DNA of 15,626 nt. Source: Halobacteriales archaeon (GTDB lineage Archaea > Halobacteriota > Halobacteria > Halobacteriales > SKSH01). The stretch covers positions 1-15,626 of the forward strand of contig SKSH01000138.1 in assembly GCA_007118075.1 (NCBI GenBank). The letters run 5' to 3'. A program made the translations under genes and the position numbers. Every line of letters begins with the position of its first letter. The first letter of the stretch is position 1. This document shows positions 7,166 to 12,749 of this stretch, one piece after another. The notes beneath the pieces were generated by a model that did not search any database, had not been told where the DNA came from, and saw nothing but the letters and a program-made list of their open reading frames with translations.

Positions 7166-8527
7166 ATGAAACGATTCGGCTCGAGCGGTGCACGTGGACC
7201 GGTCGAGACCGATCTTACACCTGAAACGGTCCTGACGATCGCCCAGACGGCGGTCAATACCTGGAATACCAACGCAATCGCCATCGGGAGAGATGTGCGA
7301 GTCACCGGACGAAGTCTCGAGGCGGCTGCAATTGCCGGGGCGACCGCGGCCGGAGCGGAGGTCGATTGTCTCGGTGTGGTACCAACACCTGCGGTACAAG
7401 CGTATGCACGCCGACATGGCATCCACGCGATCGTCATCACTGCCTCACATAATCCTCCGCCCGATAACGGTGTCAAGCTGATTGAACGCGACGGTGGTGA
7501 GCTCTCCGTTCCAGCATACGAAGAAATCGAGACCCGGTTATCAGCTGCCTCGGATCAACTCGCTGAATGGAACGAGTTCGGAGCTAGCCGCACGGTCGAG
7601 GGAATCAACCGAGACTATGTGGACGAACTCGTGGGGGCACTCGACCAAGCACGCATCTCTACAGCCAACCTACGTATCGTCATCGATAGCGGGAATGGAA
7701 CGACCGGCTGGACTTCTGCGACGATGTGTCGGCGACTCGGATGTGAGGTGCATACCATCAACGCACAGCCTGACGGCCACTTCCCAGGACGACAGTCCGA
7801 ACCGGTTCCATCCGTCCTCGATGAACTCTCAGCCATGGTCACCGCCTCCGATGCCGATCTGGGGGTTGCTCACGATGGTGACGGAGATCGGGCGGTCTTC
7901 GTGGACGAACGTGGAAAGGTAGTCGATGGTGGAGCAGTCCTGAGTGCACTCGCTGCAGAGTTACTGCATCCCGGCGATGCGATCGTGGCCGCGGTTACCG
8001 CTCCCAAGTCGCTTTCTGCGGTTGCTTCTGCGATGGGTGGACAGCTCGAGCTCACCCCGGTTGGCGCGGCGAACGTGCTCACCGCCGTCAGAACACTTCA
8101 GGAAGCCAATCAAACGGTCGCGATCGCTGGAGAACAAAATGGAGGTATCATCGTTCCGACGTACAGCCTCGCCCGTGATGGTGCATATGCACTCGGTCTG
8201 ATGCTCGAGTTGGTCGCCAAACGACCGTTAAGTGAGTTGGTTGCTCCATACACGGAACGGGAATTCAGACGTCATGATATCAAATTTGACGTCGTTTCCG
8301 AGCGGGAACAGGCGATCAAGACGGTCGAAGGATGGGCAAAGGAACAACCGGGAGACCTCTCGAGGATTGACGGTATACGGCTCGATCTCGATGACCGATG
8401 GGTACTCGCGAGGGCGAGTGGGACTGAGCCACTCATCCGTATCTATGCTGAAGCACCAACGGCCGAGGCAGCGATCGACCTCATCGAGGAGGTAGCTGAC
8501 CGAATCGAGGCACAGCATGAAGCATGA
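7166..8527 (+). CDS. glmM: Phosphohexomutase (phosphoglucosamine / phosphomannomutase family)
   Basis: This alpha-D-phosphohexomutase moves a phosphate between C6 and C1 of a sugar, supplying precursors for UDP-GlcNAc, GDP-mannose or similar glycan donors. The 453 residues show all four active-site loops in order. The phosphoserine loop is TASHNPPPDNG (92-102, nucleophile S94). The Mg-binding loop is DGDGDR (237-242). The sugar-binding loop is GEQNGG (322-327). The phosphate-binding loop is RASGTEPLIRIY (416-427). The N-terminus MKRFGSSGARG is the usual family start. The sugar-binding loop has Asn where GlmM and PMM/PGM usually have Ser (GEQSGH, GEMSGH), so the assignment to glucosamine rather than mannose or glucose phosphate is uncertain. 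It is transcribed divergently from prs, 83 bases away, and stops 3 bases short of the convergent DUF7118-like gene. The family is certain; the gene symbol is tentative. Confidence 0.9.
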   Translation: MKRFGSSGARGPVETDLTPETVLTIAQTAVNTWNTNAIAIGRDVRVTGRSLEAAAIAGATAAGAEVDCLGVVPTPAVQAYARRHGIHAIVITASHNPPPDNGVKLIERDGGELSVPAYEEIETRLSAASDQLAEWNEFGASRTVEGINRDYVDELVGALDQARISTANLRIVIDSGNGTTGWTSATMCRRLGCEVHTINAQPDGHFPGRQSEPVPSVLDELSAMVTASDADLGVAHDGDGDRAVFVDERGKVVDGGAVLSALAAELLHPGDAIVAAVTAPKSLSAVASAMGGQLELTPVGAANVLTAVRTLQEANQTVAIAGEQNGGIIVPTYSLARDGAYALGLMLELVAKRPLSELVAPYTEREFRRHDIKFDVVSEREQAIKTVEGWAKEQPGDLSRIDGIRLDLDDRWVLARASGTEPLIRIYAEAPTAEAAIDLIEEVADRIEAQHEA

Positions 8528-8530
8528 GAT

Positions 8531-9643
8531 TCAATCGAGGGCATTGTCGATCGTTTCGATCGCCGTAGTGACTGATACGATTTTGTCCTGAACCTCCCTG
8601 CTGAGGACCAGCTCCAGTTCATCCTCGTCGAGTTCTTCGTTCAATCTCGCTGCAGAACGAAGCTGAGAGTATCGCTCCTCATTCCGGCATAGTGATTGTA
8701 TGGTTCGGAGTAGCTCGATTGTCTCCGCTCCAGCGAACCGATCCACCATTTGAATGAGATCCCGCAGCCGCCATCGCATCAGCTGTCGCTCTGGTGGTGG
8801 CCAGTCGATGAGGAACGGTTCAACTGAGAGCGAATCTAGGTAATCGCTATGTGGTCCGATCTCACCCTTGAATCGACCAGGATCCCCGACATAATGACCG
8901 AGCTTGGAACGGGAGAATGAGAGATACTCTCGCAGCGTAGAGATTGGTTCTTCACCGACGGAGTGTTGGTTGAGGAAATTGCTGAGCGGTGCTGGTGGTG
9001 GTTCTACGGTTACGAGAGTGAAGTAACTCAGTCGATCATAGGTTGCGAGCACATCCGTGGCTGATGTCTCCGAGAGGAACTCACGATGCGCAGATGTGAC
9101 CGCCTCGTTGTAGCGATCGATAGGACTCTGCAGTGACTCAACAGGAACATCGAGTGCTGACGGCTGGATTTCTGCAAGGCTTTTCAAATGATCTCGCTGT
9201 TCGATCAACCCTCGGCGTTTTGTAAGGAGCTCGTTCCTGATCTCTCGGCGCTCTTCTTTGAGGGAGGAGAGCTCTTCGAGCGTATCGACCAGTTCCCCAA
9301 CCGGTTCGAGAGCTTCCTTGGCTCGATCGAAATCACGCCCACTGAGTCGGCGGCGATCGACAGCTTCACGGGATGCCTCGAACGCACTTCGATGGGGCAA
9401 ATCCTCGTCTAACTCTTCGACGAAGGAATCATACGCAGATCGGAATTTTACATAACCTCCGAAATCGCCCGATCCGGTCGCCTTATCCCGGTAATCCTCA
9501 AGGAGCCCGAAGGCACGACGGTACGCATCTGCCAACTGTTCGATCGCTCGTTCATCGTGTCCATCGAGTCGGTTTCTGGTGGAATCTACCGCAGTATCTA
9601 GGCGTTCGAAGCGGGAGACAAGGTCATTGGTATCCGAGGTCAT
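8531..9643 (-). CDS. Conserved haloarchaeal coiled-coil protein (DUF7118-like), function unknown
   Basis: A 370-residue, highly charged, soluble protein with no signal peptide or membrane segment. The N-terminal half (about 5-160) is almost all helix. The clearest coiled-coil stretch is about 120-157, rich in Glu, Arg and Leu. The middle (190-230) contains a Tyr/Phe-rich segment and VEPPPAPL (213-220). The C-terminal half has the striking DWPPPERQLMRWRLRDL (280-296) followed by more helix. I recognise it as a family found in haloarchaea without a known role; the DUF number is from memory. The frame opens with GTG-ATG at 9646-9641; the ATG (9643) is chosen. It lies 53 bases downstream of the prepilin peptidase stop on the same strand and could be cotranscribed. 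A possible box of its own (TATTTC on the minus strand, about 9681-9686) lies around 40 bases upstream of the ATG. Its stop is 3 bases from that of the convergent mutase gene. Confidence 0.85.
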   Translation of the reverse strand: MTSDTNDLVSRFERLDTAVDSTRNRLDGHDERAIEQLADAYRRAFGLLEDYRDKATGSGDFGGYVKFRSAYDSFVEELDEDLPHRSAFEASREAVDRRRLSGRDFDRAKEALEPVGELVDTLEELSSLKEERREIRNELLTKRRGLIEQRDHLKSLAEIQPSALDVPVESLQSPIDRYNEAVTSAHREFLSETSATDVLATYDRLSYFTLVTVEPPPAPLSNFLNQHSVGEEPISTLREYLSFSRSKLGHYVGDPGRFKGEIGPHSDYLDSLSVEPFLIDWPPPERQLMRWRLRDLIQMVDRFAGAETIELLRTIQSLCRNEERYSQLRSAARLNEELDEDELELVLSREVQDKIVSVTTAIETIDNALD

Positions 9644-9699
9644 CACCGTTCGGTCTTACCTATGATTGGACTGGCCGATTGAAATACTCACCACGTCGT

Positions 9700-10647
9700 T
9701 CATATCAGACCGATGGATGACATCAAGAGCGTGAAGAGGTCCCCAAAGGTCAACGCCACGAGGAGGCCTGCGGCAATGAGGAGGATGAACGGGATGCCTG
9801 GGGTGTACCAGACGTGATCATGTCGAACCAGTGCTTCTAATCCGTTCCTGAGGGCATTTGGCGTGGTTCCATAGGCAGTTCCCTCAAGCTCATCGAGGAA
9901 CATCTCTGCTGCCCATGGATCGTCTATCCCCCCGTCAGCGATCGCCCCATCACCTGGTTCACCAGTCGAATTAGGGGAGCTTCCACGGTATTGATCGGGG
10001 TTGCTTCGTAACTCGGTGAGCGTGCATTGTCGCCAACGGAGATACATCCGCAGGGCATCGAGGTCCAAGCCATGACGATCGAGCCCGTGAGGTGTCTCCA
10101 ACAGACGTCCAGGGAGCTTGACTGCCTGCTCGGCGTCGATCTTTCTTCCGATGAGCATGATCCAGCCGATGTCACCGTTAAGCAGGTTACGGATGCCGAG
10201 GATTGCAGGATACAGCAAACCAATGATGACTGCATTGGTGAGGATGCTCAACGAAAAGACCATCGCAGCTGGTTCGACCATTGGAAGTTCCATCGATCCG
10301 AGTGCGTAGGTGGGTACCGTCGGGAACAATAATGCAAGTACCATGATGGCCTTGGCATCCGCACCGCCGAATCCACCGAGGTACCAAAATCCATAGGCAA
10401 GCGGAATCAGCAACAGCACACTGATAGTGGTCACCATGAGGAACTCTCGCCAGAGGATTCCTCCGTCGGTAAACGCACTCCATCCCTCGAATAAAAGGGT
10501 AATGAGTGCGATACCCAACAAAGGGGGCCAAAGCCTATTCGCTACTCTGCGTGTCTTGACATCCCAATACGCGGCCCATACGAAGGCTGGAACTGCTACC
10601 AACCGAAGCACGTCGGAGATGGTGGCGAAGGACCCGACGTCAATCAT
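9700..10647 (-). CDS. pibD: Prepilin peptidase, A24 family (PibD-like)
   Basis: This membrane-embedded aspartyl protease cleaves class III signal peptides of type IV pilins and archaellins before assembly. The 315-residue product carries both catalytic aspartates: D29 in AYWDVKTRRVANRLW (26-40) and D97 in GFGGADAKAI (92-101, the archaeal form of the GxGD-type motif). Hydrophobic segments lie at about 13-28, 41-56, 67-90, 100-116, 124-150 and 288-312. A long hydrophilic, likely cytoplasmic insert (about 155-285), including an acidic Ser/Gly-rich part, lies before the last helix, as in other haloarchaeal PibD proteins. The ATG at 10647 is the only good start. It follows the DoxX gene by 96 bases with its own strong TATA box between them. 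No pilin or archaellin genes are visible nearby. The family is clear; the symbol rests on its being the usual single haloarchaeal enzyme. Confidence 0.9.
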   Translation of the reverse strand: MIDVGSFATISDVLRLVAVPAFVWAAYWDVKTRRVANRLWPPLLGIALITLLFEGWSAFTDGGILWREFLMVTTISVLLLIPLAYGFWYLGGFGGADAKAIMVLALLFPTVPTYALGSMELPMVEPAAMVFSLSILTNAVIIGLLYPAILGIRNLLNGDIGWIMLIGRKIDAEQAVKLPGRLLETPHGLDRHGLDLDALRMYLRWRQCTLTELRSNPDQYRGSSPNSTGEPGDGAIADGGIDDPWAAEMFLDELEGTAYGTTPNALRNGLEALVRHDHVWYTPGIPFILLIAAGLLVALTFGDLFTLLMSSIGLI

Positions 10648-10716
10648 ATGTACCGTGTCGGTGCACGGTGGTGGGTTATGTGTTATGAATCAGTGTTTGC
10701 CCTCGTGAACTCCACC

Positions 10717-10722
10717 TATAAA
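10717..10722 (-). promoter_or_regulatory. Strong TATA box upstream of the prepilin peptidase gene
   Basis: On the minus strand the sequence reads CCGATCTTTATAGG, with the TTTATA core at 10722-10717. The predicted transcription start is near 10693, leaving about 46 bases of 5' leader before the ATG at 10647. No clear Shine-Dalgarno sequence precedes that ATG. A second, weaker element (CATAACCC on the minus strand, 10680-10673) lies at the leaderless distance. Confidence 0.5.
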
Positions 10723-10743
10723 GATCGGAAAATGATCGAATCC

Positions 10744-11298
10744 TCAACCGAGGATGTAGCGTAGTTTTGGATACCGGTCGACCAACCCCTGCTCGCCTAC
10801 CCTCCACTGCTCGATGTACCGGTCTAGACCGACGATCCTCCCCGCGGCGAACGCACCGAGGGCGAGGAAGAGTACCACATAGATCAGAGTGGAATCGAAC
10901 AATGCAAGGAACTCACCCTCCCAGCCACCGAGGTAGAACAGTGCCATCTGCAGTGCACCTCCGAGTGCAGCCAATCTGACGAAGGCACCGAAGATGAGCG
11001 CGAGCCCAATCAGTACCTGAGTGGTCGGAATGATAAAGTTCACAGCATCGAGGATAAGTGCACTCTCTGCCATCCCCGCATACAATCCACTCACCGGACT
11101 AGCCGGGGGACGATTCGCTAGGTAACCAAAGGCGTCGAAACCATCGCCAGTGAACTTGCCGATCCCTGCGAAAAGTATCATCCCACCCATGACGAGACGT
11201 AGTGCCAGGATGAACCAAGCGCTAAGGGGGTGTGGTTTACCGGTCAGGGTGATACCAGCGTATGTGCTTCGAAGCCTGTTTTCGTTTGCGGTTGACAT
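10744..11298 (-). CDS. DoxX-family integral membrane protein
   Basis: A 184-residue membrane protein of the DoxX type. Members include a subunit of archaeal thiosulfate:quinone oxidoreductase and many poorly characterised proteins linked to redox or thiol stress. Visible signs are the N-terminal helix with RLVMGGMILFAGIGKF (34-49), which matches the family's 'R...G..f...G..K' pattern, then hydrophobic stretches at about 79-110, 112-126 and 134-156. The helix at 86-104 includes the PTTQVLIGLALIFG stretch typical of DoxX. The tail (160-184) is hydrophilic. The ATG at 11298 is preceded by a purine-rich AGGAAGGAAG six bases upstream, which may act as a ribosome binding site. It is the second of three minus-strand genes between the ferredoxin and the prepilin peptidase, but is separated from the ferredoxin by 203 bases. 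Substrate and partner cannot be inferred. Confidence 0.85.
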   Translation of the reverse strand: MSTANENRLRSTYAGITLTGKPHPLSAWFILALRLVMGGMILFAGIGKFTGDGFDAFGYLANRPPASPVSGLYAGMAESALILDAVNFIIPTTQVLIGLALIFGAFVRLAALGGALQMALFYLGGWEGEFLALFDSTLIYVVLFLALGAFAAGRIVGLDRYIEQWRVGEQGLVDRYPKLRYILG

Positions 11299-11304
11299 TG
11301 TATT

Positions 11305-11345
11305 CTTCCTTCCTGCAGGTAAAGGTACGATCTGCTAGGTATAAG
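11305..11345 (-). promoter_or_regulatory. Promoter and ribosome-binding region of the DoxX gene
   Basis: Minus-strand CTTATACC (11345-11338) would give a start near 11316 and a leader of about 18 bases containing AGGAAGGAAG (11314-11305), six bases before the ATG. An alternative box, CCTTTACC (11326-11319), is centred about 24 bases before the ATG and would give a leaderless message. The sequence alone does not decide between them. Confidence 0.4.
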
Positions 11346-11448
11346 ACGGAATCTTGTGTTCCCAAATTTTGAGAAAACACGATATTGGGCTGCTTAGGGC
11401 CCTTATGATGTAGTTTCTGTTCAGATTGGGAATCAGATGGAACCGAGT

Positions 11449-11462
11449 AAAGCAATAGCTTT
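11449..11462. repeat. Small inverted repeat downstream of the ferredoxin gene
   Basis: AAAGC and GCTTT arms of five bases flank AATA. It lies 40 bases beyond the ferredoxin stop in the 203-base spacer and could be part of transcript ends, but it is short enough to occur by chance. Confidence 0.25.
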
Positions 11463-11481
11463 AGACAGATGTGATTGCAGT

Positions 11482-11496
11482 TCTCAAAAAATGAGA
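11482..11496 (-). terminator. Probable transcription terminator of the ferredoxin gene
   Basis: On the minus strand, starting six bases after the ferredoxin stop, TCTCA and TGAGA form a five-base stem around a loop of five T residues, with T-rich sequence continuing across the loop. Archaeal termination depends mainly on T-tracts, so the T-run is the more meaningful part. Confidence 0.4.
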
Positions 11497-11501
11497 CTGT
11501 G

Positions 11502-11891
11502 TCAGATGACGCGGTTTTGCAGGTAATCCAAATGCTTTGCGTTGTAGACGATCTGGACTTCATCGGTCTCCGGAGTACCGATGCAGGTCAGGCGAACATT
11601 CTTCTCTTCGACCTCATCATCGGAGAGGATTTGTTGCATGTCCATCTCGATTTCGCCTTGCTTCACGATCGCGGCACAGTTTGCGCAAGCTCCGGCACGG
11701 CATGAGAAAGGCCAGTCGTATCCCTGAGCCTCGGCCGACTCTAAGATATACTCTCCTCGGTTGACCTCTAACGTGCCATAGTCTTCTGCGTCGAGTCCAG
11801 CGTCAGCCGCCTTCTCGAAGAGGTCGTCATCATCCATATCCCATCCCTGGTCTTCCAGGACGTCGAAATTGAGGTACTCTACAGTAGGCAT
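11502..11891 (-). CDS. fer: Haloarchaeal 2Fe-2S ferredoxin (plant type)
   Basis: This soluble one-electron carrier serves the 2-oxoacid:ferredoxin oxidoreductases in haloarchaea. The 129-residue product matches the well-known haloarchaeal ferredoxin closely. It has an acidic N-terminal insertion (about 11-40, including DMDDDD), then the cluster loop CRAGACANC (64-72, C64, C69, C72) and C103 in RLTCIG, giving the CX4CX2C...C pattern. The C-terminus is NAKHLDYLQNRVI. The frame can be extended one codon to a TTG at 11894, but ATG 11891 gives the conserved MPTVEYLN start. A weak TTCTAA box (minus strand, about 11919-11924) lies roughly 30 bases upstream. It is probably transcribed alone, since a T-rich hairpin follows the stop and 203 bases separate it from the DoxX gene. 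Confidence 0.97.
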   Translation of the reverse strand: MPTVEYLNFDVLEDQGWDMDDDDLFEKAADAGLDAEDYGTLEVNRGEYILESAEAQGYDWPFSCRAGACANCAAIVKQGEIEMDMQQILSDDEVEEKNVRLTCIGTPETDEVQIVYNAKHLDYLQNRVI

Positions 11892-12071
11892 CAACTCGTA
11901 GGTTCGAGTCCGGATGTGTTAGAACTTGCTGTTTTTCTCTACTTCGTGAAACCGTCTACTTCCAAACTGAACCGATGACGATATGTCCCATTTGGTTGCT
12001 TGTATCACTGGATTACGAAGATTTGAGGATAAGGCCCGTGCTCAATCGCGGGGAGAATCTCAACTCGGGGG

Positions 12072-12077
12072 TTATAG
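12072..12077 (+). promoter_or_regulatory. TATA box of the YigZ-family gene
   Basis: TTATAG is centred about 26 bases before the ATG at 12101. This position predicts a leaderless transcript and decides the start codon, since the frame could otherwise be extended to 11975. Confidence 0.6.
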
Positions 12078-12100
12078 GTTTTCGTTGCCAAAGAAGATCG

Positions 12101-12703
12101 ATGAGATCGGAAGCGATTCGAACGGTACTCGAGGGCGCATCAATCGAATTCACCGTGAGGGGATCTCGCTTCATCGGACTTGTGACGAGTGCATCCAATC
12201 ATGAGACAGCAGAACAGATCATCGAGGAGGTATCGGACGAACATCCAGATGCGACCCACATCGTTTGGGCCTATCGTCTTGCGGATGAACCAACGATTGA
12301 ACGTTGTGACGATGCTGGTGAACCAGGGGGATCAGCCGGAGAACCCGTATTATCGGTCTTGAAAAGCGAGCAACTGCTCAATGTGGTCGCTATCGTCGTT
12401 CGGTATTATGGTGGGACGAACCTCGGTTACGGGGGGCTCGTGCGTGCGTACTCAAGATCGGTGAGTCATGCCCTCAAGGCAGCTGCTATCCAGACAACGG
12501 TACGAACCATCCGATATCATATCACAACGAGCTATGATGATTCGGGTACGGTTGCCTCAGTTCTGGAAAGTGAAGATCTCGAGTATGAAGCGGTCTACGA
12601 AGAACGTGTGAACTACGACGTCCTCATACCTGTGGCAAAAGAGAACCGGGTACTGGACCGCCTCAAATCCGCAACAAGCGGCCGAGTGGAGGTGGAGAGA
12701 TAA
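12101..12703 (+). CDS. yigZ: YigZ/IMPACT-family protein (UPF0029)
   Basis: A 200-residue member of the YigZ/IMPACT family. In eukaryotes IMPACT modulates GCN2 signalling; the role of the prokaryotic members is not settled. Residues 1-125 form the UPF0029 domain, with DDAGEPGGSAGEPVL (70-84) and VRYYGGTNLGYGGLVRAY (100-117), both signature blocks of the family. Residues about 138-196 fit the C-terminal DUF1949 ferredoxin-like domain. The ATG at 12101 gives the usual N-terminus, with RGSRFIG close to the start. The 42 residues of open frame upstream show no family similarity and cover the TATA box. The stop codon TAA is part of a TAATATAT stretch that may be the promoter of the peptidase gene 46 bases downstream. 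Confidence 0.92.
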   Translation: MRSEAIRTVLEGASIEFTVRGSRFIGLVTSASNHETAEQIIEEVSDEHPDATHIVWAYRLADEPTIERCDDAGEPGGSAGEPVLSVLKSEQLLNVVAIVVRYYGGTNLGYGGLVRAYSRSVSHALKAAAIQTTVRTIRYHITTSYDDSGTVASVLESEDLEYEAVYEERVNYDVLIPVAKENRVLDRLKSATSGRVEVER

Positions 12704-12708
12704 TATAT
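12701..12708 (+). promoter_or_regulatory. Possible TATA box of the S9 peptidase gene
   Basis: TAATATAT overlaps the YigZ-family stop codon and lies about 45 bases before the ATG at 12750. It would give a short leader that includes GAGGT (12742-12746), a Shine-Dalgarno-like element only three bases before the start. Cotranscription with the YigZ-family gene is also possible. Confidence 0.4.
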
Positions 12709-12749
12709 CGAATCGAAACACGCAATGCCAATCGACCGCCAGAGGTCGT

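Noticed and set aside
7083..7193. N-terminal extension of prs (37 extra residues)
   Set aside because: It covers the prs promoter and the beginning of the divergent mutase gene; the family start MILSGSA fits ATG 7082.
9700..11891. Ferredoxin, DoxX and prepilin peptidase as one functional redox or secretion operon
   Set aside because: Spacers of 203 and 96 bases, a terminator-like hairpin after the ferredoxin and separate promoter boxes argue against a shared transcript, and no known pathway joins them.
11901..11913. A tRNA gene ending at the GGTTCGAGTCC motif
   Set aside because: The T-stem does not pair beyond two G-C pairs and a wobble, there is no acceptor stem partner, and the upstream bases encode the ferredoxin N-terminus.
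11975..12100. N-terminal extension of the YigZ-family protein (42 residues)
   Set aside because: The extension has no family similarity and contains the TATA box positioned for ATG 12101.
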